Origin: an uncultured Sphingopyxis sp.
GTDB taxonomy: Bacteria; Pseudomonadota; Alphaproteobacteria; Sphingomonadales; Sphingomonadaceae
Length of the DNA: 64,000 bases
Reading direction: 5' to 3'
NCBI RefSeq assembly: GCF_900078365.1
Contig: NZ_LT598653.1
Span: forward strand, 1,116,001 to 1,180,000
Made by a program: the position numbers and the translations under genes. Below, one piece after another: positions 35,871 to 44,006 of this stretch (position 1 is the first letter of the stretch; the number at the start of each line of letters is the position of its first letter). The notes beneath the pieces were generated by a model. The model searched no databases. It had not been told where the DNA came from and worked only from the letters and a program-made list of their open reading frames with translations.

Positions 35871-38516
35871 ATGATATCGACCAACGACATTCGCCGCTCT
35901 TTCCTCGACTATTTCGGGCAGGAAGGACATCATATCGAGCCGTCGGCGCCGCTGGTGCCGTATAACGACCCGACGCTGATGTTCGTCAACGCGGGCATGG
36001 TGCCGTTCAAGAATGTCTTCACGGGGCTCGAGAAGCGCCCCTACAGCACCGCCGTGTCGGCGCAGAAATGCGTGCGCGCCGGGGGCAAGCACAATGACCT
36101 CGACAATGTCGGCTATACGGCGCGGCACCATACATTCTTTGAAATGCTGGGGAATTTCTCCTTCGGCGACTATTTCAAGGAACAGGCGATCCACCACGCC
36201 TGGACGCTGATTACCAAGACCTGGGGCCTCGCGCCCGAGAAGCTGACCGCGACCGTCTATCACACCGACGACGAAGCGTTCGACCTGTGGAAGAAGATCG
36301 CAGGCCTGCCCGACGAGCGGATCATCCGCATCGCGACGAGCGACAATTTCTGGTCGATGGGCGACACCGGGCCCTGCGGTCCGTGCAGCGAAATCTTCTA
36401 TGACCATGGCGATCATATCTGGGGCGGCCCGCCGGGATCGCCGGAAGAGGACGGCGACCGCTTCGTCGAGATCTGGAACCTCGTGTTCATGCAATATGAG
36501 CAGCTGCCGGGCGGCGAGCGCGTCGACCTGCCGCGGCCGAGCATCGACACCGGCATGGGGCTGGAGCGCGTCGCCGCGGTGCTGCAGGGCGTCCACGACA
36601 ATTACGACACCGACACGTTCAAGGCGCTGATCGCGGCGTCGGTCGACCTGACGGGCGTGCCCGCTGAGGGGGCGACCCAGGCGAGCCACCGCGTGATCGC
36701 CGATCATCTGCGCGCATCGAGCTTCCTCGTCGCCGACGGCGTGCTGCCGTCCAATGAAGGACGCGGCTATGTGCTGCGCCGGATCATGCGCCGCGCGATG
36801 CGCCACGCGCATCTGCTCGGCGCGAAGGATCCGCTGATGCACCGGCTGCTGCCGTCGCTGACCGCCGAGATGGGCGCCGCCTATCCCGAGCTGATCCGCG
36901 CGCAGCCGCTGATCGCCGAGACGCTGGAGCGCGAGGAAACCAAGTTCCGCCAGACGCTCGACAAGGGGCTGAGGCTGCTCGACGAGGCGACCGCGGGAAT
37001 GAGCAAGGGCGATACGCTGGCGGGCGAGGTCGCGTTCAAGCTCTACGACACCTATGGTTTCCCTTACGATCTGACCGAGGACGCGCTGCGCGCGCAGGAC
37101 ATCGCGGTCGACCGCGCGGGCTTCGACGCGGCGATGGCGCAGCAGAAGGCGGCGGCGCGCGCGGCGTGGAAGGGCAGCGGCGAGAAGGCGTCGGATGAGA
37201 TCTGGTTCGACCTTGCCGAGACGAACGGCAGCACCGAATTCACCGGCTATACCTCGACCGCTGGCGAGGCGACGGTGATCGGGCTGGTCAAGGACGGCAA
37301 GCCGGTCGATGAGGCGAAGGCGGGCGACGCGGTCGTCGTGCTGACGAACCAGACGCCCTTTTATGGCGAGAGCGGCGGCCAGATGGGCGACGCGGGGACG
37401 ATCGCGACGCTGGAGGGCGCGAAGGCGGTGGTGAGCGATACGGGCAAGCCGCTCGGCCGCTTGCACACGCATCAGGCGAAGCTCGAGGCGGGGACGCTGA
37501 AAGTCGGCGACACGGTGCAGCTGACCGTCGATGCCGAACGCCGCGACCGCATTCGTGCCAATCACAGCGCGACGCACCTGCTGCACGCCGCGCTTCGTAA
37601 CCGCCTTGGCGGGCATGTGACGCAGAAGGGCAGCCTCGTCGCCGAGGATCGTTTCCGCTTCGACTTCTCGCATCCCAAGGCGCTGAACGCCGAGGAGATC
37701 GCGCAGATCGAGGCCGATGTGAACGCGCAGATCCGCGGCAATGAAGCTGTATCGACGCGGCTGATGACGCCCGACGATGCCGTCGCGGCGGGCGCGCTCG
37801 CGCTGTTCGGCGAGAAATATGGCGACGAGGTTCGCGTGCTTTCGATGGGGCATGCCGACGACAAGAGCTATTCGGTCGAGCTGTGCGGCGGGACGCACGT
37901 CCGCGCGCTCGGCGACATCGCCCTGTTCAAGATCGTCAGCGAAAGCGCGGTCTCCTCGGGCGTGCGGCGTATCGAGGCGCTGACCGGCGAGGCGGCGCGG
38001 CAGTGGCTCAATGGTCGCGACGAGGCGCTGAAGGCTGCTGCTGCAGCACTCAAGACCTCGCCCGACGAAGTGCCGGCGCGCGTCGCGGCGCTTGCCGAGC
38101 AGCTCAGGAAGGCCGAGCGCGAGCTGGCTGACGCGAAGAAGGCGCTCGCGATGGGAGGTGGTAGCGGCTCGTCCGCTGGTCCAGCGGTCGAGCAGGTCGG
38201 CGACGTCGCGTTCCTTGCGCAGGTGGTCGACGGGCTCGACCCCAAGGAATTGCGCGGCACGGTCGACGGGCTCAAGAAGCAGGTCGGCAGCGGCGTCGCG
38301 ATGCTCGTCGCGGTGAACGACGGGCGCGCCTCGGTCGCGGTTGGGGTGACCGACGACAGGACCGGCAGCCACAGCGCGGTCGATCTGGTCAAGGCGGCGG
38401 TCGCGGCGCTCGGCGGACAGGGCGGCGGCGGCCGTCCCGACATGGCGCAGGGCGGCGGTCCCGACGGCGGCGCGGCGAACGATGCCGTCGCGGCGGTCAA
38501 AGCCGCGCTCGCTTGA
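35871..38516 (+). CDS. alaS: Alanyl-tRNA synthetase
   Basis: This 881-residue class II synthetase charges tRNA-Ala. The catalytic domain begins with IRRSFLDYFGQEGHHIEPSA. It has RAGGKHNDLDNVGYTARHHT (motif 2 region) and PSIDTGMGLERVAAVLQGVH (motif 3 region). The editing domain carries the zinc motifs HSATHLLHAALRNRLGGHV near residue 565 and ELCGGTHVRALGDIALF near 670. The C-Ala domain ends with a glycine-rich segment. The length is typical. Its stop is overlapped by the TTG start of the next gene. Confidence 0.97.
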   Translation: MISTNDIRRSFLDYFGQEGHHIEPSAPLVPYNDPTLMFVNAGMVPFKNVFTGLEKRPYSTAVSAQKCVRAGGKHNDLDNVGYTARHHTFFEMLGNFSFGDYFKEQAIHHAWTLITKTWGLAPEKLTATVYHTDDEAFDLWKKIAGLPDERIIRIATSDNFWSMGDTGPCGPCSEIFYDHGDHIWGGPPGSPEEDGDRFVEIWNLVFMQYEQLPGGERVDLPRPSIDTGMGLERVAAVLQGVHDNYDTDTFKALIAASVDLTGVPAEGATQASHRVIADHLRASSFLVADGVLPSNEGRGYVLRRIMRRAMRHAHLLGAKDPLMHRLLPSLTAEMGAAYPELIRAQPLIAETLEREETKFRQTLDKGLRLLDEATAGMSKGDTLAGEVAFKLYDTYGFPYDLTEDALRAQDIAVDRAGFDAAMAQQKAAARAAWKGSGEKASDEIWFDLAETNGSTEFTGYTSTAGEATVIGLVKDGKPVDEAKAGDAVVVLTNQTPFYGESGGQMGDAGTIATLEGAKAVVSDTGKPLGRLHTHQAKLEAGTLKVGDTVQLTVDAERRDRIRANHSATHLLHAALRNRLGGHVTQKGSLVAEDRFRFDFSHPKALNAEEIAQIEADVNAQIRGNEAVSTRLMTPDDAVAAGALALFGEKYGDEVRVLSMGHADDKSYSVELCGGTHVRALGDIALFKIVSESAVSSGVRRIEALTGEAARQWLNGRDEALKAAAAALKTSPDEVPARVAALAEQLRKAERELADAKKALAMGGGSGSSAGPAVEQVGDVAFLAQVVDGLDPKELRGTVDGLKKQVGSGVAMLVAVNDGRASVAVGVTDDRTGSHSAVDLVKAAVAALGGQGGGGRPDMAQGGGPDGGAANDAVAAVKAALA

Positions 38517-38998
38517 AACCGACAAAGAAGACGCGGCGCACCGATCATGCCGAACGGCTGATCGCGGCGCCGCTGGTCGACGTGTTCGCGGCCTTCACCA
38601 GCGCCGACAAGCTGGCGCGCTGGCTGCCGCCCGAGGGCGCGACGGGCGCGTTCGAGCATTGCGACTTGCGCGCCGGCGGGGGATTCCGGCTGCGGTTGGC
38701 GTTCGACGACCCCGAGGTCGAAACCAAGAGCGACGACGATAGCGATGTCGTCGAGGTGCATATCCCGACGCTCGACGAGGGACGTCTGATCGTCTGGGAG
38801 GTCGAATTCGAATCCGACGATCCGCGTTTTTCGGGGACGATGGCGATGCACTGGTATCTGTCGCGCAAGGGCGGCGGCACGCTGGTCACGATCGACGCGC
38901 ATCATGTGCCGCCGGGGATTTCGGCGAAGGATCATGAAGCGGGGTTGAATTCGTCGCTGGCGAATTTGGCGGCGGTGGTGGAGACAGCTTCGAAATGA
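38513..38998 (+). CDS. SRPBCC / AHSA1-domain protein
   Basis: This 161-residue protein has the AHSA1 (START-like) pattern: AERLIAAPLVDVFAAFTSAD, LARWLPPEGATGAFEHCDLR, GGGFRLRLAFDDPE and MHWYLSRKGGGTLVTIDAHH, ending in a long C-terminal helix. Such proteins bind small hydrophobic ligands or Hsp90-type partners; the ligand here is unknown. The start is a TTG overlapping the alaS stop (TTGA). It is convergent with the holin gene across a hairpin repeat. Confidence 0.85.
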   Translation: MKPTKKTRRTDHAERLIAAPLVDVFAAFTSADKLARWLPPEGATGAFEHCDLRAGGGFRLRLAFDDPEVETKSDDDSDVVEVHIPTLDEGRLIVWEVEFESDDPRFSGTMAMHWYLSRKGGGTLVTIDAHHVPPGISAKDHEAGLNSSLANLAAVVETASK

Positions 38999-39002
38999 AG
39001 CG

Positions 39003-39088
39003 TGCATCCCCGCGAAGGCGGGGATCCATCTCCCGTCGGTTCAAAATAGCGCCGACCGGCGATGGGCCCCCGCCTTCGCGGGGGCACA
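39003..39088. repeat. Paired-hairpin intergenic repeat, CCCCGC-GAAG-GCGGGG type
   Basis: Unequal inverted arms (left arm ccccgcgaaggcgggg, right arm cccccgccttcgcggggg) lie between the convergent AHSA1 and holin genes. Confidence 0.8.
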
Positions 39089-39113
39089 CAGCTTTTTTAT
39101 TTCGGTGAGGTGA

Positions 39114-39527
39114 TCAGCCTTCCACCCCCTTCGCTTTCCCCCACGCCCGCGCGGCGGTGTAGCCCAGATAGCCCGTGCCGAAGAGAGCGTAGAGCGGTTC
39201 GGGAATCCCTGCGAGATAGGCGTTCATGCCGTCGGCGATGCCCTTTGCCATGTCGGGGCGCGCGGCGGCGATCAGGCCCATCGGGATTGCCCACAGCAAG
39301 AGCGCATACATGACGTAGAGGAAGCTCGGCCGCGCGCGGCTGGTCCACGGGTCGGCGCTGTTGGCCTCGGCGACGATCGCGGTCATCCGGGTGCGGATCG
39401 CCTCCATCTCCTGGCTGCCCTCGAGCTTGATGAGCTCGAGCTTGGCGCGGTCGCGCGCTTCGGGGTCGGGGATGATCTTGTCGATCAGCTTGGCGATGGG
39501 GCCGATCAGGCCTTCGATGATGCTCAT
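39114..39527 (-). CDS. Holin of the GTA-release (3TM holin) type
   Basis: This 137-residue protein has an amphipathic N-terminal part with IIPDPEARDRAKLELIKLEG and a charged helix (MEAIRTRMTAIVAEANSADP). Two or three membrane spans follow (FLYVMYALLLWAIPMGLIAA and EPLYALFGTGYLGYTAARAW). This pattern, DPxxRxxAxxEL plus late membrane spans, is that of the holin family linked to release of alphaproteobacterial gene transfer agents (Pfam family recalled as GTA_holin_3TM). It lies 64 bases downstream of an endolysin gene on the same strand, with aaaggacg before its ATG. A prophage remnant is the alternative, but no other phage gene is near. Confidence 0.7.
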   Translation of the reverse strand: MSIIEGLIGPIAKLIDKIIPDPEARDRAKLELIKLEGSQEMEAIRTRMTAIVAEANSADPWTSRARPSFLYVMYALLLWAIPMGLIAAARPDMAKGIADGMNAYLAGIPEPLYALFGTGYLGYTAARAWGKAKGVEG

Positions 39528-39591
39528 ATGGACACGTCCTTTTTCCGTAACTTGTCAAACTTGTCGATACGTCTCGGTATAATGATACCCG

Positions 39592-40161
39592 TCAGGCGTC
39601 GCCGATGCGGTTCGCAAGCCAGCCGTAGAGGAAGGCTTCCTGGCTCGGGCGGCGCTCGGCGAGCGCGATGTAGCGTTCGCCCTGCAGCGCCTCCATCGCG
39701 CGGAGGAGGACGGTTTCGCCGCCCTTGCCGCGCGCTGTCAGGAAGCCGTCGAGCGCCGACAGGGTGCGCGGGCCGATCGCGCGGTCGACCGCGATGTCGG
39801 GATAGTCGCGCGCGGCGCGGTTCAAAGCGTTGAGCGCGCGCTGCAGGAAACCGGCGGCGGTCCCGGTGCCCATGTTGACGCCGGTATCGAACAGTTCGGC
39901 GGCGATCTTCGGCGCCCGCAGCGCGACCCTGTCGAAGCCGGGACGCAGCCAATAGAGGCGGCGATAGATCGATGCCGCGTCGGCGCGCGGCAGGTCGCGC
40001 ATCGCGCCCGCATAGCCCTCTGCGCGCGCGACCGCTTCGGTGATTCCCCAACAGGTCGGGCCGCCGCGGTCGGCGGGGTGGTTTACATAGCGGCCTTCGC
40101 GGTCGATGACGGCGTCGATCAACGCGTCGGCGTCGCTGGCGAGTGGGTCGGGTCGTGGCAT
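39592..40161 (-). CDS. N-acetylmuramidase-type endolysin (GH108) with peptidoglycan-binding domain
   Basis: This 189-residue protein starts with the GH108 motif VIDREGRYVNHPADRGGPTC (Glu and the DRGGPTxxGIT run, with the catalytic Glu in REGRYVN) and CWGITEAVARAEGY. A C-terminal helical part resembling PG_binding_3 follows (NMGTGTAAGFLQRALNALNR, DRAIGPRTLSALDGFL). It would cut the glycan strand during cell lysis. No signal peptide is visible, so it needs a holin, which the next gene supplies. An aaaggagc ribosome site precedes the ATG. In Rhodobacter capsulatus the GTA release cassette has this same gene pair, from memory. Confidence 0.85.
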   Translation of the reverse strand: MPRPDPLASDADALIDAVIDREGRYVNHPADRGGPTCWGITEAVARAEGYAGAMRDLPRADAASIYRRLYWLRPGFDRVALRAPKIAAELFDTGVNMGTGTAAGFLQRALNALNRAARDYPDIAVDRAIGPRTLSALDGFLTARGKGGETVLLRAMEALQGERYIALAERRPSQEAFLYGWLANRIGDA

Positions 40162-40232
40162 GATTCGCTCCTTTGGTTTGTTGAACAGGTAAAACGAACC
40201 ATATTGGGATATTGTAGGAAAGGCTTTTCTCC

Positions 40233-41210
40233 ATGCGGGCTTTGCAGGTGCGTGATTTGCTTCCCGACCATGGCGGCGCGGGGCTCGCCGATCTGGCGGT
40301 GCCGGTGCCCGGACCCGGCGAAGTGCGCGTGCGGGTGCGCGCGGCGGCGGTGAATTTTCCCGACCTGTTGATGACCGCGGGCGGCTATCAGCTGAAGCCC
40401 GAGCTCCCCTTCGTCTCGGGACTGGAGTTCGCCGGCGAGATCGATGCGGTAGGCGAGGGGGTGGCCGGCTGGGCGGCGGGCGACGCGGTGGTCGGCGGCA
40501 ATCGCTTCGGCGCGATGGCCGAATATGCCGTCGTTCCCGCGCGCGCGTTGCGCGCGAAACCCGATGGTCTGAGCTGGGACGAGGCGGCCGCCTATCCGGT
40601 CGCCTATCTGACCGCCTATGTCGCGCTCGTCCGCTGCGCGCGGATCGAGCCCGGCGAGTGGCTGCTCGTCCATGGCGCCGCGGGCGGCGTCGGGCTGGCG
40701 ACGGTCGACCTGGCGAAGGCGCTGGGCGCGCGGGTGATCGCGGCGGCGAGCAGTGCGGAAAAGCGCGAAGCGGTCGCGCGGCTTTATGCGCCCGATGCGG
40801 TGATCGCGGCGGGGCCGGGGTTCCGCGAGGAGGTGAAGGCGCTGACCGGCGGCAAGGGCGCCGATGTGATCTTCGATCCGGTCGGCGGCGATGTGTTCGA
40901 CGAATCGACGCGCTGCATCGCTTTCGGGGGACGCCTGCTCGTCGTCGGCTTTGCCTCGGGCCGGATTCCCGAGGTGTCGGTGAATATGCCGCTGATCAAG
41001 GGTTTCTCGGTCGTCGGGGTGCGCGCGGGCGAATATGGCCGGCGCTTTCCCGAGCGCGGGGCGGATAATGTCGCGGCGATCGACGCGCTGGCGAATGAAG
41101 GCAGGATCCGGCCGCACGTCCATGCCGCGCTCGACCTCGCCGACTGGCGCGAGGGCTTTGCGATGCTCGAGCGGCGCGAAGTGGTGGGGAAGGTGGTGCT
41201 GAAACCGTGA
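40233..41210 (+). CDS. NADPH:quinone oxidoreductase-type zinc-free MDR protein
   Basis: This 325-residue medium-chain dehydrogenase/reductase begins with the GroES-like domain (VPVPGPGEVRVRVRAAAVNF, FVSGLEFAGEIDAVGEGVAG). The Rossmann domain has WLLVHGAAGGVGLATVDLAK near residue 140, the NADPH-binding loop AAxGxVG type, and GADVIFDPVGGDVFDESTRC near 210. No zinc cysteines are present, so it belongs to the quinone oxidoreductase group. The substrate may be a quinone or an enoyl compound. It is divergent from the endolysin gene with 71 bases between. Confidence 0.88.
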   Translation: MRALQVRDLLPDHGGAGLADLAVPVPGPGEVRVRVRAAAVNFPDLLMTAGGYQLKPELPFVSGLEFAGEIDAVGEGVAGWAAGDAVVGGNRFGAMAEYAVVPARALRAKPDGLSWDEAAAYPVAYLTAYVALVRCARIEPGEWLLVHGAAGGVGLATVDLAKALGARVIAAASSAEKREAVARLYAPDAVIAAGPGFREEVKALTGGKGADVIFDPVGGDVFDESTRCIAFGGRLLVVGFASGRIPEVSVNMPLIKGFSVVGVRAGEYGRRFPERGADNVAAIDALANEGRIRPHVHAALDLADWREGFAMLERREVVGKVVLKP

Positions 41211-41313
41211 CGGGCCGAGCGATGCTGGGACAATTTTGCGACATCGCGCCGTCATTGAGTTGACGCGCCGGGGCGTCGCGGCGGGGTCGCCGCATCATTC
41301 GAGAGGAAATGAC

Positions 41314-41649
41314 GTGAAGACAGCTATCTGGATTGTCGCTTCGTTGGGTCTGGCGCTGCCCGCCATCGCTGCCGCGCAGCCGCCGCAGGGTGGCGGGCGC
41401 ATGTTCGAGCGGATGGACGCCAATGGCGACGGCAAGCTCGACAAGGCCGAAATCACGAAGATGATGGAGATGCGCGCCGAACGGCGGGGCGATGCGACGC
41501 TGAAGAGCCCCGAAAAGATCGACGCCTTCATCAAGCGCGCCGATGCCAATGGCGATGGCGCGGTCGACAAGGCCGAACTGCAGGCCACCCGCAAGATGCG
41601 CGCCGCGCCGCCGCCGCCGGCGGAGGGCGACGGCAAGGGCGAGTCCTAA
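41314..41649 (+). CDS. Exported EF-hand protein
   Basis: This protein of about 111 residues has a signal peptide (IWIVASLGLALPAIAAAQPP) and two canonical calcium loops: DANGDGKLDKAE near residue 38 and DANGDGAVDKAE near residue 79. It would bind calcium in the periplasm. GTG 41314 after gagaggaaatgac is the best start, since the longer upstream frame lacks a signal at its N-terminus. The end is proline-rich. Its stop region overlaps the end of the convergent permease gene by four bases. Confidence 0.85.
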   Translation: MKTAIWIVASLGLALPAIAAAQPPQGGGRMFERMDANGDGKLDKAEITKMMEMRAERRGDATLKSPEKIDAFIKRADANGDGAVDKAELQATRKMRAAPPPPAEGDGKGES

Positions 41650-42419
41650 AACAGGCTCCAGAGCGGATTGGCGGGGTCGGCGAGCAGCTTTGCGGTGAGC
41701 GCGAAGGACATGACGACGAGCAGCGGCCGCACCCCGCGCCCGCCGAAGCGGATCGCGAGCCGCGCGCCGAGCTGATTGCCCGCGACGTTGGCGGCGGCCA
41801 TCGACAGGCCGAGCAGCCAGAGGACGTTGCCGCCGACGATCATCGCGAGCAGCCCCGCGATGTTGGTCGAAAGATTGAGGAATTTCGTGTTGCCGATCGC
41901 GCGGACGAGCCCGAGCCCGCCGAGCGCGACGAGCGTCAGCGTCAGGAAGGAGCCGGTGCCCGGGCCGAAGAAGCCGTCGTAGAAGCCGAGCGCGGCGACG
42001 ATGAGGGTGAGGCCGAGCGGGCCGGTGCGGGCGTGGCGGTCGACGCTGCTCATCGGCGGCGCGAGCAGGAAATAAAGCCCCATCGCGATCAGGAGGATCG
42101 GCACGAAGGCCGCGAGAAAATCCGAGCCGACATATTGGACCGCGGTCGCGCCGAGCACCGAGCCAGCGAAGGCGCCGGCCGCGGGCCAGGCGAAGCGGCG
42201 GAGGTCGACATGCCCCGCGCGCCAGAAGGTCGCGAAGGCCGATCCGGTGCCGATCGTGCTTTGCAGCTTGTTCGTCGCGAGCGCCGATACCGGCGGCACC
42301 CCGGCCGCCATCAGCGCCGGAATCGTGAGAAGCCCGCCGCCGCCCGCCATCGCGTCGATCGTCCCCGCGAGAAAGGCGACCGCGATCAGGAAGGCGAAGA
42401 TTTCGGGAGCAAATTCCAT
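41646..42419 (-). CDS. TSUP (TauE/SafE) family membrane permease, second of pair
   Basis: This protein of about 257 residues has several membrane spans and the TSUP signature at the N-terminus (FLAGTIDAMAGGGGLLTIPA with TNKLQSTIGTG soon after), repeated in the second half (GFYDGFFGPGTGSFLTLTLV, NTKFLNLSTNIAGLLAMIVG). These proteins export or import sulfite, sulfonates or related anions; the substrate is not known here. A TTG start at 42455 overlapping the neighbour's stop is possible, but ATG 42419 is likelier. Confidence 0.88.
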   Translation of the reverse strand: MEFAPEIFAFLIAVAFLAGTIDAMAGGGGLLTIPALMAAGVPPVSALATNKLQSTIGTGSAFATFWRAGHVDLRRFAWPAAGAFAGSVLGATAVQYVGSDFLAAFVPILLIAMGLYFLLAPPMSSVDRHARTGPLGLTLIVAALGFYDGFFGPGTGSFLTLTLVALGGLGLVRAIGNTKFLNLSTNIAGLLAMIVGGNVLWLLGLSMAAANVAGNQLGARLAIRFGGRGVRPLLVVMSFALTAKLLADPANPLWSLF

Positions 42420-42451
42420 GCGGGCGCTCGTAGTGCGCTGTATCGCGATGC

Positions 42452-43195
42452 TCAAGCGGCGGCGATCAGGATCGCCTGATAGAGGAAGGCCGCGCCGATG
42501 ATCGTGACGATCCAGCGGCGACTCGCGCGGAAATGCGCCTCGCTGATGCGGCCGAGGATGGCGCCACCGACCATGATGCCCGCCATCGATGCGAGCACCG
42601 CGACCGCGGTGACGGACAGCGGGACGATTTCGCGCGTCGCGGCGCCGAGCAGCAATGAGCCGTAGACGAGGACCTTCGAAGCGTGGCCGATCGCCTGCAT
42701 TACCGCCTTGGTCGCGACGACCTGATGCCGGTTCAGCTTGCTATGAATGAAGAGAAGATCGGTCACCGGGCCCGATACGCCCGAGACGAGCGCGAGACCG
42801 GTCGAAACGAAGCCGCCGCCGATCGCGTGCCAGCGATTGGTCGCGTCGAGCGCCAGCCAGCGTTCGGGCAACCAGACGAGGACCGGCATCAGGCCGAGGG
42901 CCAGGAAGACGAAGAATTTGGTCGGCGTGAAGATCACCAGCGAGAAGAAGCCGATCGAGGCCGCCGCGCCGACTCCGAACCAGAGCAGGGCCGGCCAGGC
43001 GACATGCGCGCGGTGCAGCACGACGCGCCAGAGATTCGAGGTGAACTGGATCACGCCATGGAGCGCGAGGGCAGGGGCAACGGGCAGTATCCACGCGAGC
43101 ACACCCATGAAGACAAGGCCGCCCGCCATGCCGAAAATGCCCGAGAGAATGGACGTGAGGAATGCGGCGGCAACGATCAAAAGGCCTGCCTGCAT
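42452..43195 (-). CDS. TSUP (TauE/SafE) family membrane permease, first of pair
   Basis: This 247-residue membrane protein opens with IVAAAFLTSILSGIFGMAGG (the TSUP GxxGxxGG entry) and continues with VIQFTSNLWRVVLHRAHVAW. The second repeat has GVSGPVTDLLFIHSKLNRHQ. It has about eight predicted spans. The substrate is unknown; the family often handles sulfur anions. It directly precedes the other TSUP gene on the same strand, and the pair is likely one transcript. A gaaggacg ribosome site precedes the ATG. Confidence 0.88.
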   Translation of the reverse strand: MQAGLLIVAAAFLTSILSGIFGMAGGLVFMGVLAWILPVAPALALHGVIQFTSNLWRVVLHRAHVAWPALLWFGVGAAASIGFFSLVIFTPTKFFVFLALGLMPVLVWLPERWLALDATNRWHAIGGGFVSTGLALVSGVSGPVTDLLFIHSKLNRHQVVATKAVMQAIGHASKVLVYGSLLLGAATREIVPLSVTAVAVLASMAGIMVGGAILGRISEAHFRASRRWIVTIIGAAFLYQAILIAAA

Positions 43196-43292
43196 CGTCC
43201 TTCGCTTTCCTGCCGTGCGCGCGTGCGCGCGTTGCCGAGCCTCGCCGATGGCGGGGGCATGCTGTCAGCAAGCTGTCAACTTGTCCGTTAAA

Positions 43293-43370
43293 TTGGTCGG
43301 GACGAGAGGATTCGAACCTCCGACCCCCACACCCCCAGTGTGATGCGCTACCAGGCTGCGCTACGTCCCG
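43293..43370 (-). tRNA. tRNA-Pro (anticodon GGG)
   Basis: On the minus strand it starts CGGGACGTAGCGCAGCCTGG and has the loop CTGGGGG with anticodon GGG, the T-arm GGAGGTTCGAATCCTC and an encoded CCA end. The acceptor stem CGGGACG/CGTCCCG is perfect. Confidence 0.96.
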
Positions 43371-43625
43371 ACCGGCCCGATTGGGCAGGCGAGGCCCCTA
43401 GCGCGCCTTGGCGGGGGATGCAAGCAGCGATGGCGGCTTTTCGGCAGACTTGATACCGCGGGCTTGATCTCGCCGCCGCGGACCCCATGTCGGGCGCGGC
43501 CGTCACGGGGGAGGCGCGCGCACGACCGGTTGCGCGCACGGCCCCTGCATGATAGGCGCCGCGCCATATTTGCGTGCTCGCTCCGGAGGGGAGCGGGCGC
43601 TGCCTGTAACGAAAGTTCTTCATCC
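43371..43625. other. Intergenic region before yajC
   Basis: About 255 bases between tRNA-Pro and yajC. Minus-strand and alternate frames here are chance. It should hold promoters for both flanking genes, but I see no box clear enough to mark. Confidence 0.4.
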
Positions 43626-43955
43626 ATGTCGACGCAATTGCTTCTGACCCAGGCGGCCGGATCGGGCGGCGGGGCTGCCGGTTTCCTGATGCTGGTCCCC
43701 TATCTGCTGATCTTCGCGGTCTTCTGGTTCTTCCTGATCCGCCCGCAGCAGGTGCGCGCGAAGGAACATCGCGCCAAGGTCGCGGCGGTGAAGCCGCGCG
43801 ACCAGGTGGTGACCGGCGGCGGCATCGTCGGCAAGATCACGCGCGTCGACGATGATTTCGTCGATGTCGAAATCGCCCAGGGGGTGAAGATCAAGGTCGT
43901 GAAGTCGACCCTGGCCGACGTCCTGCAGCCCGGTGGCAAGCCCGCCAACGATTGA
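43626..43955 (+). CDS. yajC: Preprotein translocase subunit YajC
   Basis: This 109-residue protein has a single N-terminal membrane span (GFLMLVPYLLIFAVFWFFLI) followed by RPQQVRAKEHRAKVAAVKPR, the fixed RPQ motif, and the cytoplasmic segment DQVVTGGGIVGKITRVDDDF. YajC joins SecDF at the translocon. ATG 43626 starts the family-length protein; longer upstream frames lack support. It heads the yajC-secD-secF operon. Confidence 0.95.
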   Translation: MSTQLLLTQAAGSGGGAAGFLMLVPYLLIFAVFWFFLIRPQQVRAKEHRAKVAAVKPRDQVVTGGGIVGKITRVDDDFVDVEIAQGVKIKVVKSTLADVLQPGGKPAND

Positions 43956-44006
43956 TGCGGCGCGGCCCGCGTCCGCGGGCCCGCCCCTCCGAACCGGAAT
44001 CACCCT

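Noticed and set aside
39114..40161. Complete prophage
   Set aside because: No integrase, terminase, capsid, tail or attachment sites are seen around the holin/endolysin pair.
43371..43625. Minus-strand open frames before yajC
   Set aside because: They are GC-driven shadow frames without recognisable protein features.
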